Source: Oscillospiraceae bacterium | GTDB taxonomy: Bacteria > Bacillota > Clostridia > WRCU01 | NCBI GenBank assembly: GCA_009783805.1 | Contig: WRCU01000102.1 | Location: 1 to 6,087, forward strand | Length of the DNA: 6,087 bases | Direction: 5' to 3' | Part shown: positions 1-5,328 of the stretch, piece by piece | Layout of the letters: each line of letters starts with the position of its first letter | Numbering within the stretch: position 1 is the stretch's first letter | Translations under genes and position numbers: made by a program | The notes under the pieces: model-generated | The model's input: the letters and a program-made list of their open reading frames with translations, nothing else | Told to the model about the DNA's origin: nothing | The model's database searches: none

Positions 1-31
1 CGTCCTTAGGCTTCGCCACGTAAGTGTCCAT
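1..31 (-). CDS. rplM: Ribosomal protein L13 (RplM), N-terminal fragment cut by the window edge
   Basis: Only the first ten codons are visible, reading MDTYVAKPKD, after which the gene leaves the window on the left. Bacterial L13 commonly begins with a Met-x-Thr-Tyr-x-Ala-Lys-Pro pattern, and this fragment fits it. L13 is an early-assembling protein of the 50S ribosomal subunit. The ATG at 29-31 is preferred over the ATG at 33-35. The latter frame stops after nine codons, and a run of six G (38-43) lies exactly 6 nt before the ATG at 31. The position directly after truA matches the conserved Bacillota order ecfA1-ecfA2-ecfT-truA-rplM-rpsI, which is the strongest support for so short a fragment. 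It has its own promoter and a leader hairpin. The remaining doubt comes from having only ten residues. Confidence 0.75.
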   Translation of the reverse strand, partial: MDTYVAKPKD

Positions 32-37
32 CCATAA

Positions 38-43
38 CCCCCC
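38..43 (-). promoter_or_regulatory. Shine-Dalgarno of rplM
   Basis: Six consecutive G on the minus strand lie 6 nt upstream of the ATG at 29-31. This decides between that ATG and the out-of-frame ATG at 33-35, which would be only 2 nt away. The same 6-nt spacing is seen before truA, the ROK gene, ecfT and ecfA2. Confidence 0.65.
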
Positions 44-59
44 AAGGCTTTTCGTGAAG

Positions 60-85
60 CAAAAATAAAAGCGATCTGATCGCTT
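60..85 (-). terminator. Intrinsic terminator-like hairpin in the rplM leader (possible attenuator)
   Basis: On the minus strand AAGCGAT and ATCGCTT pair as a perfect 7-bp stem around a 3-nt loop (69-85). The stem is followed at once by the T-rich tract TTATTTTTG (60-68). This is the layout of a Rho-independent terminator. It lies about 108 nt past the truA stop, but downstream of the rplM promoter and upstream of the rplM ribosome-binding site. It therefore sits in the rplM 5' untranslated region, not simply at the end of the truA operon. It may end truA read-through, attenuate rplM, or both. The stem is short, so the efficiency of termination is uncertain. Confidence 0.6.
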
Positions 86-102
86 CGTCGACACGCCATG
101 GT

Positions 103-131
103 ATGATAATGCACCGGTATTTTTTTGTCAA
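103..131 (-). promoter_or_regulatory. Sigma70/SigA-type promoter for rplM
   Basis: On the minus strand a perfect -35 box TTGACA (126-131) is followed by a 17-bp spacer and a -10 box TATCAT (103-108), one base from TATAAT. Transcription would start near position 96. That gives a leader of roughly 65 nt before the rplM ATG, containing the hairpin at 69-85. The promoter lies in the AT-rich gap after truA, as expected for independent expression of a ribosomal protein gene. Confidence 0.75.
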
Positions 132-192
132 GGCACCATGGGCCATTTTTTAGAAATTCATATGGAATACGTAGCGTCCGCTCAAAAATGGT

Positions 193-966
193 TTAATAAT
201 TGACCTCCAGGAGGCATAGGCCGGCCGCAGGCGCCGTAATGCCCGCGCATCCGCGCGAACCCGTGGCCACCGCCTCCCCGACCTCCCTCAGCCCGATCCT
301 TCCGTAGCCCACATCCATGAGCGTGCCCACTATTATCCTCACCATGTTGTACAGGAAGCCGTCAGCGCTCACGGTGAACCCTATGACCGCGGACCCTCTT
401 CCCATGTACGGCATCGGGTCCGGCCCATGCGCCTCCACGCTCAGCCTGCGGACGTTCCTCACGGTCCCTTTCGCGCCGCCGCCCGACGCGCAGAAGGCGG
501 CGAAGTCGTGCTCGCCCTCGATGATAGGGCATGCCTCAGCCATCGCACCCACGTCCGGCGCGGCGGTCACGTGCCAGAACCTTCCCCTTAGGATGGCCGG
601 CCGTACGGGCGAGACCAGGACGAGGTACCCATAGGTCTTGCCCTTGGCGTCGAAGCGTGGGTTGAATCCGTCCGCGGCCTGCCACGACCGGACGGCCCTG
701 ACGTCCTCGGGGAGTTTCGCGTTGAGCGCATGGGAGAACCTGTCGGGCGGTATGCCGGATGAGGTGTCGAACGCGCAGACCTGACCCAGCGCATGGACGC
801 CCGAATCGGTCCTTCCCGATCCCAGGACGCTCACCGACTCGCCCGTCAGGCTTCCTATGGCCCCCTCGATGGTGGTTTGGACGGTCCTTTGCCCGGGCTG
901 CGCCTGCCAGCCGCAAAAGCCCGAGCCGTCGTACTCGACCGTCATGGCCACCCTACGGGTAGGCAA
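193..966 (-). CDS. truA: tRNA pseudouridine(38-40) synthase TruA
   Basis: TruA isomerises uridines 38-40 in the anticodon arm of many tRNAs to pseudouridine. The protein is cytoplasmic and at 257 residues has a normal family length. The N-terminal region shows the family pattern YDGSGFCGWQ (12-21). The catalytic aspartate is D54 in GSGRTDSGVHA (49-59). Further family blocks are LNAKLPEDV (81-89), KTYGYLV with the conserved tyrosine, GEHDFAAF, and GFLYNMVRIIVGTL near the C-terminus. The FLYNMVR version is the Bacillota-like form. The start is TTG at 964-966, supported by GGGGAAG (973-979) 6 nt upstream. In-frame GTG (949-951) and ATG (943-945) are fallbacks. The ROK kinase stop is only 3 nt upstream, so the two are almost certainly co-transcribed and probably translationally coupled. 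The GC content is high, like most of the neighbours. Confidence 0.96.
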   Translation of the reverse strand: MPTRRVAMTVEYDGSGFCGWQAQPGQRTVQTTIEGAIGSLTGESVSVLGSGRTDSGVHALGQVCAFDTSSGIPPDRFSHALNAKLPEDVRAVRSWQAADGFNPRFDAKGKTYGYLVLVSPVRPAILRGRFWHVTAAPDVGAMAEACPIIEGEHDFAAFCASGGGAKGTVRNVRRLSVEAHGPDPMPYMGRGSAVIGFTVSADGFLYNMVRIIVGTLMDVGYGRIGLREVGEAVATGSRGCAGITAPAAGLCLLEVNY

Positions 967-969
967 GGG

Positions 970-1914
970 TCACTTCCCCAGCATGGCGGCGCCGACGATG
1001 CCCGCGTCGTTGCCCATCTGGGCTATTTTGAAAGCCGGGAGTTTTATCCTGTCCGTATAGGCCTCGGCGTGTGCGATCCTGCTGAGCGGGGTCAGGATGT
1101 AGTCGCCTTCCTTGCTGATGCCCCCGCCGATCACGATCACCTCAGGCATGAATATGTTTATGATGTTCCGCAGGCCGACCGCGACGTACCTGATGTACGC
1201 GTCCACGACCGCCCGCCCGGCGGCGTCCCCGGCCTTCGCGGCGTCGAAGGCCGTCTTCGCGTTCACGGCGCCCAGGTCGCCGGATACGAGGCTGTTGATG
1301 GCGCTCCCCGGATCGGCCGCGGCGGCCGCCTTCGTCTGCCTTATCAACGCCGTGGCCGAGGCGTAGGCCTCCCAGCATCCCCGCTTCCCGCACGTGCACA
1401 TCTCGCCGTCCATCATTATGCACATATGGCCCAGCTCCGCCGCCGCGTCGTTGAAGCCGCTATATACCTTCCCGCCTATGACCACGCCGCCGCCCACGCC
1501 CGTGCCCAGCGTCACGGTGACGGAATGCTCGATTCCCTTGGCCGCCCCGGCCGTGCTCTCGGCGAGGGCCGCCACGTTGGCGTCGTTCCCGATGAGGATC
1601 GGCAGGTCCGTGTACCTTCGCATCTCACCGACCATCGGGACGTTCACGAACCCCAGGTTGTTGCTGTAGACCACAGAGCCCGTAGCGGAGTCTATGGTTC
1701 CGGGGCTGCCTATGCCGATCGACCTGACCCCTCCCCTCCCCGCCGGGGCCTTGGCGGCCATCTTCGCGGCGAGGTCGGCCATGTCCTTGACGACGGGCTC
1801 GTATCCCCTCTCCGCGGCGGTCGGGACGCTGCCCTTGAACAGGATCGAGCCCTCGTCGTCGACCAGCCCCGCGGCTATGTTCGTACCGCCCAGGTCTATC
1901 CCCACATACAGCAT
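970..1914 (-). CDS. ROK-family sugar kinase, probable glucokinase
   Basis: The predicted reaction is ATP-dependent phosphorylation of glucose or a related hexose at the start of glycolysis. The 314-residue length is typical of ROK glucokinases. Visible motifs in order are the N-terminal phosphate-binding DLGGTN (7-12), the catalytic-loop GNDANVAALAE (109-119, with D111 as the expected base), and the glycine-rich LGTGVGGG (136-143). ELGHM (160-164) follows, then the ROK zinc signature CTCGKRGCWE (173-182), with H163, C173, C175 and C180 as the expected zinc ligands. There is no N-terminal DNA-binding domain, so this is a kinase and not a ROK repressor. The ATG at 1912-1914 has GGGGGA (1921-1926) 6 nt upstream. 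It lies 46 nt after ecfT and 3 nt before truA. A sugar kinase here is unusual, since ecfT and truA are normally adjacent. Other ROK substrates such as N-acetylmannosamine or fructose cannot be excluded. Confidence 0.92.
   Translation of the reverse strand: MLYVGIDLGGTNIAAGLVDDEGSILFKGSVPTAAERGYEPVVKDMADLAAKMAAKAPAGRGGVRSIGIGSPGTIDSATGSVVYSNNLGFVNVPMVGEMRRYTDLPILIGNDANVAALAESTAGAAKGIEHSVTVTLGTGVGGGVVIGGKVYSGFNDAAAELGHMCIMMDGEMCTCGKRGCWEAYASATALIRQTKAAAAADPGSAINSLVSGDLGAVNAKTAFDAAKAGDAAGRAVVDAYIRYVAVGLRNIINIFMPEVIVIGGGISKEGDYILTPLSRIAHAEAYTDRIKLPAFKIAQMGNDAGIVGAAMLGK
973..979 (-). promoter_or_regulatory. Shine-Dalgarno of truA inside the ROK gene end
   Basis: GGGGAAG on the minus strand overlaps the last codons of the ROK kinase gene and lies 6 nt before the TTG at 964-966. 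It supports a TTG start for truA. Translation of the two genes would be tightly linked. Confidence 0.55.
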
Positions 1915-1960
1915 ATGGCGTCCCCCATTCCGGTATTGCCGAAAATGCTAACACACTGGC

Positions 1961-2773
1961 CTAAAAAACGGAAGGCAGCCTCCCGAAGGCGATGAAGGCC
2001 GTGAACGCCGCCGCGGCGCATAGGGCCACGGCCAGGTCCACCTTGCCGAACCTCAGGCTGCGCAGCTTCGTCCTGCCCTCGCCGCCCCTGTAGCACCTGG
2101 ACTCCATGGCGACGGCCAGCTCGTCGGCGCGCCTGATGGCGCTCACGAAGAGCGGGACGAGGATCGGGATGAGGCTCCTGGCCTTACCGACGAGCCCGCC
2201 CGTGTCGAAGTCCGAGCCCCTGGCCGCCTGGGCCTTCATGATCCTCGCGGTCTCCGCGGAGATCGTGGGGATGAAGCGTATGGCGATCGTCATCACCATG
2301 GACATCTCGTGCACCGGCACCCTGATGGCCTTGAGCGGCGAAAGGAGGCTCTCCACGGCCCCCGCCAGGCCGATCGGCGTGGTCGTCAAGGTCAGCACCG
2401 ACCCCGCGGTGATGATGATGGTGAGGCGCATGAGCAGGCTGAACCCCGCGTAGGCCGCACCCGTCGTGAGCGTGAGCGGGCCCGCTTCTAATAATGCCTC
2501 GCCCGACCTGTTAAAAAGGATATTCACGGCCGTCGAGAAGACGATGATGAGCCTGAGCGACTTGAGCCCCTTGAGCACGAACCGCAGGGGCAGCCGCGAG
2601 CATGCGGCGACGGCGATCAGCGCGGCGGCTAAGGCCAGGTAGGGAACGTACCCGCGGATCAGGAAGACGACGGCGAACAGGGCGACGGCTGCGATCAGCT
2701 TCGTCCTGGGGTCCGCCCTATGCAGGGCGGACTCGCCGTGTATGTACTGCCCCACCGTCACCTCGCCGAACAC
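1961..2773 (-). CDS. ecfT: ECF transporter transmembrane coupling protein EcfT
   Basis: EcfT is the membrane scaffold of energy-coupling-factor vitamin and metal importers. It joins two ATPases (EcfA1/EcfA2) to exchangeable substrate-binding S components. The 270-residue protein opens with the family stretch GESALHRADPRTKL (13-26). Hydrophobic segments lie at about 26-41, 44-58, 104-130, 200-212 and 246-263. Two cytoplasmic coupling motifs are visible: AQAARG (181-186) and the second Arg-Gly motif in MESRCYRG (223-230). These insert into grooves of the ATPases. The start is GTG at 2771-2773, with AAGGGGG 6 nt upstream. The gene follows ecfA2 after 42 nt of decayed repeat sequence. The order ecfA2-ecfT marks the shared (group II) ECF module, so its substrates depend on S components encoded elsewhere. 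Confidence 0.95.
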   Translation of the reverse strand: MFGEVTVGQYIHGESALHRADPRTKLIAAVALFAVVFLIRGYVPYLALAAALIAVAACSRLPLRFVLKGLKSLRLIIVFSTAVNILFNRSGEALLEAGPLTLTTGAAYAGFSLLMRLTIIITAGSVLTLTTTPIGLAGAVESLLSPLKAIRVPVHEMSMVMTIAIRFIPTISAETARIMKAQAARGSDFDTGGLVGKARSLIPILVPLFVSAIRRADELAVAMESRCYRGGEGRTKLRSLRFGKVDLAVALCAAAAFTAFIAFGRLPSVF

Positions 2774-2779
2774 CGCCGT

Positions 2780-2786
2780 CCCCCTT
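2780..2786 (-). promoter_or_regulatory. Shine-Dalgarno of ecfT at the end of a decayed repeat unit
   Basis: AAGGGGG on the minus strand lies 6 nt before the GTG at 2771-2773 and fixes that start. It directly follows TTAA at the end of a sequence resembling the 25-bp unit of the array at 5962-6087, in which TTAAGG also occurs at the unit junction. Confidence 0.6.
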
Positions 2787-2831
2787 AACCCGTCATTGCG
2801 GGCCCTTTTATGCTGTCATTGCGAGGAGCCT
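2787..2831 (-). repeat. Two decayed copies of the 25-bp unit between ecfA2 and ecfT
   Basis: Read on the minus strand from 2831, the first 16 bases (GGCTCCTCGCAATGAC) equal the start of the 25-bp unit found at 5962-6086. The remaining 9 bases have drifted. A second copy follows with a shortened start, then CGCAATGACGGG and TTAA with two bases missing between them. The two GTCATTGCG cores on the plus strand (2792-2800 and 2815-2823) are 23 bp apart, against 25 in the intact array. This looks like an older copy of the same composite element. The first unit overlaps the 32-bp element. Confidence 0.6.
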
Positions 2832-2846
2832 TGCGACGAAGCAATC
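2815..2846 (-). repeat. 32-bp dispersed repeat, copy 1, forming the 3' end of ecfA2
   Basis: This sequence is the exact reverse complement of 5946-5977, with mismatches immediately outside both ends. It begins GTCATTGCGAGGAGCC and ends GACGAAGCAATC on the plus strand. Its inner 28 bp are bounded by the inverted pentamers ATTGC/GCAAT. It also contains two related direct half-copies starting TTGCGA. From memory, sequences of this GTCATTGCGAG...GCAATC type are scattered through genomes of distant bacteria. That is recalled, not checked. It encodes the last nine residues of EcfA2 plus its TGA. Confidence 0.9.
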
Positions 2847-3706
2847 ACGCTCCGGGCCCTAAGGGCCCTCGCGACCTCCGCCGCCGCGTCGCCCACGGTC
2901 AGGGCCGCGCCCAATTCCGGCATCAGCGCGCGCAGCCTAGCCATGAACGCGGCCGTCTCCGGCGGCAGGAGGCCGATCGCCTCAATGGCCCCCGCGTCGG
3001 CGAAGACCTCCGAAGGGGGTCCGTCCATCACGACCTTGCCCGCATCCATCGCTATGACCCTCTCTGCGTGGGCGGCCACGTCGTCCATGCTATGCGAAAC
3101 CAGTATCACGGTCGCCCCTTTGTCCCTGTGGAACCTTCCGATGATCTCGAACAGCTCGTCCCTGCCCTTGGGATCGAGGCCGGCCGCGGGCTCGTCCATG
3201 ATGAGGACGCTGGGGTCCGTCACCAGGATCCCCGCTATGGCCGCCCGGCGCCTCTCCCCCCCTGATATCTCGAACGGCGACTTCCCCAACAGCGTCTCGT
3301 GCAGCCCCACCGCTTTCGCGGCCTCACTGACCCTGCCGTCCACCTCAGCCGGGTCAGCACCCGATTTTTTCAACCCGAAGGCTATGTCGGCATGCACCGT
3401 CTCCTCGAACAACTGGTGCTCAGGGTATTGGAAGGCCATCCCAATGGCCGCTCTAACCGCCCTCAGGTTCCTTTTCGCGACCTCCATGCCGCCTACGCTC
3501 ACGGTGCCCGAAGTGGGCCTGAGAAGCCCGTTGATGTGCTGCACGAGCGTGGACTTCCCGGAGCCGGTGCGCCCGATCAAGGCGCAGTACTGGCCCTGGG
3601 CGACGCTGAGGGTCACGCCGTCCACGGCCCTCTTCTCGAATTGGGTGCCTTTCATGTAGACATGGGTCAGGCCTTTTATCCTTATGTCCATGGGGTGCGC
3701 GGGCAA
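2816..3706 (-). CDS. ecfA2: ECF transporter ATP-binding protein EcfA2
   Basis: This is one of two ABC ATPases that power vitamin and metal uptake through EcfT. The 296 residues hold a complete nucleotide-binding domain: Walker A GRTGSGKST (45-53), Q-loop in FQYPEHQLFEETV (92-104, Q93), signature ISGGERRR (147-154), Walker B VLIMDEP (167-173, catalytic E172), D-loop GLD (176-178) and H-loop H205 in VSHSMDD. FEKRAVDGV near the N-terminus and the PEHQLFEETV Q-loop favour EcfA2 over EcfA1. The start is TTG at 3704-3706 with a perfect AAGGAGG 6 nt upstream. An in-frame ATG (3689-3691) lacks this. The final residues 288-296, IASSQGSSQ, and the stop come from the 32-bp repeat and are identical to the end of the methyltransferase at 5329-5976. 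No ecfA1 lies directly upstream, where it is usual. Confidence 0.96.
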   Translation of the reverse strand: MPAHPMDIRIKGLTHVYMKGTQFEKRAVDGVTLSVAQGQYCALIGRTGSGKSTLVQHINGLLRPTSGTVSVGGMEVAKRNLRAVRAAIGMAFQYPEHQLFEETVHADIAFGLKKSGADPAEVDGRVSEAAKAVGLHETLLGKSPFEISGGERRRAAIAGILVTDPSVLIMDEPAAGLDPKGRDELFEIIGRFHRDKGATVILVSHSMDDVAAHAERVIAMDAGKVVMDGPPSEVFADAGAIEAIGLLPPETAAFMARLRALMPELGAALTVGDAAAEVARALRARSVIASSQGSSQ

Positions 3707-3712
3707 TAAAAA

Positions 3713-3719
3713 CCTCCTT
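3713..3719 (-). promoter_or_regulatory. Shine-Dalgarno of ecfA2
   Basis: A perfect AAGGAGG on the minus strand with a 6-nt T-rich spacer precedes the TTG at 3704-3706. It decides for TTG over the internal ATG at 3689-3691. Confidence 0.85.
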
Positions 3720-3773
3720 AGGCTCCGGCGGCTTATGTCATCGGCGTGAAGATAATTCTAATGTAAATAATAT

Positions 3774-3803
3774 AGTATATGATGAAGGCGTAATTCATGG
3801 CAA
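3774..3803 (-). promoter_or_regulatory. Candidate promoter of the ecfA2-ecfT-ROK-truA cluster
   Basis: On the minus strand TTGCCA (3798-3803) and TATACT (3774-3779) are separated by 18 bp, each one base from consensus. Transcription would start near 3767, giving a leader of about 60 nt before ecfA2. The rest of the 157-nt gap (3707-3863) is AT-rich, with no gene or clear terminator that I can see for the upstream gene, so read-through from it is also possible. Confidence 0.5.
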
Positions 3804-3863
3804 CATGATAAGGCATATTGATCGAATTGCAAGAATGCATCGGTATGCTCTCTGGTATGTCAA

Positions 3864-5240
3864 TCAGATTGCCCCGTCATCAGGCGCCATATCCTCAACC
3901 TCAAATATGTTCACGTACCTGTCAAGGGCCGACTGGATTTGGGCGATCCGCGATCGGTTGTCATCGTCAGGATATATGTTAATTATATTATCAAACGCCC
4001 TATCTATCTCCTTTCCCCACATATCCGTAAACATGTACGTGGAGTTCCCCGCCCACTCCGTCCCGTAATCGAATAAGGCGGCGGATTCCTTATATATGGT
4101 GGACAGATACCTTTTCCCTTCGCTGATGACATGCTCGTTATCGAACAATAGGCGATTGATGAGCATAGCCGCTTCCTCAACCTTCTTGGAGCTGATGGGG
4201 ATGGCATAGACGGCGTAGTTCCCTATGTCCCTAGACGATAGGCTCCCATCCAAGTCGGGGCCCCTCGGAAAGCAGACCATTCCGACCTTTTCCATGCCTA
4301 CCATCGTAGCCACGCCATCATCCATGAGTACGCCATTCGGTATCAACCCATATAGCATTTGGTAATCTTGATTGATTAATTTATCTATGTAAGTTATGCA
4401 TTCATTTTTACTCATTAAATTATAACTCGGAAACATATCCAGCCTATGAATGTTTGACAGGATTGATTCATATGCAGTTAAGACATCATTTACGTTCGAA
4501 TACTTATGATCAAGATTAACCAAATAATTGCCGTATTCATCATTGACCAAGAACTCACACCCATTGCTGGCATAAAACGCGAGTTTAGCGTTTCGCATCA
4601 ACACATCCGGCGTCCGAACGAATCCTTCGCCATCCTTATAGGTCAATTCCTCGCGGACCGTGCCTATGGTCCCAAAGAACCTATCCCAAGTCCACTTTCC
4701 CTCCAACCATTGCTTTATCGGGTCTTCCAATCCCAACGAAACGATAATATGCTGATTGAACAGCAAATAATACCATGGGCAGAATGATATGCCGATGCCA
4801 TATATATATGAACCTACTTTGATTTCGTGCACATAATTTTCCTTACGTAAGATATATCTATCTATCGGCACTAATAAATCCTTATGGGCATAGAAAGGGA
4901 TGTCATTTTTGGGAATCAACAGGACATCCGAGGCGATACCCGATAATATACTAGCATGCGTTACCTTGAACCGATTTGTAGTAAAAAAATCAACTTCATT
5001 GACGTTCCTATTATGTATCCCTATTTTTCGTATAGAATCCATATTTTGGAATATATTATTTATTATCGTATTTTTGTCCACCATTTTATATGGATCATTC
5101 TTTACATCTTTAATGTCGCTTATACTGACATAGACCGCTGCTACACCTTCTTGTTTTTTTTCCCCATTCACACCGCATGATAAAACTGTTAAACTAATGG
5201 AGGCCGCTACTATGAAAGGTAATGTTAGTATTCGCTTCAT
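3864..5240 (-). CDS. Extracellular solute-binding lipoprotein, family 1 (sugar ABC transporter type)
   Basis: The 458-residue protein begins with a signal peptide: a basic start (MKR), a hydrophobic core (4-20) and a lipobox ending at C22. The mature protein should therefore be a lipid-anchored surface receptor. Family features are YYLLFNQHI (157-165), GLEDPIKQWLEGKWTWDRF (170-188), the FPRGPD turn (324-329) and YAIPIS (346-351). These are typical of Bacillota solute-binding proteins for carbohydrates. The ligand cannot be read from the sequence. The ATG at 5238-5240 has GAGGG 8 nt upstream. No permease or ATPase gene of the matching ABC system is nearby, so it is an orphan in this window. 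Its composition differs strongly from its neighbours: hand counts of 60-base lines give 22-38% GC in several lines of the 5' half and about 57% near 4200-4320. The length suggests an intact gene. Horizontal acquisition is inferred. Confidence 0.85.
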   Translation of the reverse strand: MKRILTLPFIVAASISLTVLSCGVNGEKKQEGVAAVYVSISDIKDVKNDPYKMVDKNTIINNIFQNMDSIRKIGIHNRNVNEVDFFTTNRFKVTHASILSGIASDVLLIPKNDIPFYAHKDLLVPIDRYILRKENYVHEIKVGSYIYGIGISFCPWYYLLFNQHIIVSLGLEDPIKQWLEGKWTWDRFFGTIGTVREELTYKDGEGFVRTPDVLMRNAKLAFYASNGCEFLVNDEYGNYLVNLDHKYSNVNDVLTAYESILSNIHRLDMFPSYNLMSKNECITYIDKLINQDYQMLYGLIPNGVLMDDGVATMVGMEKVGMVCFPRGPDLDGSLSSRDIGNYAVYAIPISSKKVEEAAMLINRLLFDNEHVISEGKRYLSTIYKESAALFDYGTEWAGNSTYMFTDMWGKEIDRAFDNIINIYPDDDNRSRIAQIQSALDRYVNIFEVEDMAPDDGAI

Positions 5241-5257
5241 ATGGTTTACCCTCGAAA

Positions 5258-5295
5258 CATAAATTTAACATAAATTAATTTAATATATCATAAAT
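5258..5295. repeat. Three direct CATAAAT heptamers in the divergent intergenic region
   Basis: Identical heptamers lie at 5258-5264, 5269-5275 and 5289-5295, with start-to-start distances of 11 and 20 bp, close to one and two helical turns. One lies in the -35/-10 spacer of the lipoprotein promoter, and the others lie around and after its expected start site. They could be operator half-sites, but the surrounding sequence is very AT-rich and chance is a real alternative. Confidence 0.3.
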
Positions 5296-5310
5296 ATCAC
5301 ATCATGTCAA
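5282..5310 (-). promoter_or_regulatory. Sigma70/SigA-type promoter for the solute-binding lipoprotein
   Basis: On the minus strand a perfect TTGACA (5305-5310), a 17-bp spacer and TATATT (5282-5287) form a strong promoter, with a start expected near 5275 and a leader of about 35 nt. Its -35 box ends only 18 nt from the start of the divergent methyltransferase gene. Expression of the two genes may therefore interfere. Confidence 0.7.
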
Positions 5311-5328
5311 ATACGGAAAGGCGGTACC

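Noticed and set aside
143..191. Inverted arms CCATTTTT (143-150) and AAAAATGG (184-191) just after truA as its terminator
   Set aside because: The loop would be over 30 nt, the arms are AT-rich and no proper U-tract follows. The hairpin at 69-85 is a far better candidate.
793..1995. A 400-codon plus-strand open frame, longer than either gene beneath it
   Set aside because: It lies antisense to the ROK kinase and truA, both of which show full family motifs. Its translation is rich in Arg, His, Pro and Gly with no recognisable motif, as expected for the complement of GC-rich coding sequence.
2854..2868. GGGCCC-TAA-GGGCCC palindrome as a terminator
   Set aside because: It lies inside the ecfA2 coding region with no T-tract on either side.
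2742..3659. A 305-codon plus-strand open frame opposite ecfA2
   Set aside because: EcfA2 on the minus strand has every ABC ATPase motif and a perfect Shine-Dalgarno. The antisense frame has neither and includes a translation of the repeat.
3835..3863. Perfect TTGACA (3858-3863, minus strand) as a promoter for ecfA2
   Set aside because: At 17 bp the -10 position reads ATGCAT, and no good -10 box lies at 16 or 18 bp. The TTGCCA/TATACT pair at 3774-3803 is preferred.
5245..5296. Promoter for the methyltransferase (TTAACA at 5265-5270 with TATCAT at 5286-5291)
   Set aside because: The spacer is only 15 bp and the region is so AT-rich that such pairs are expected by chance.
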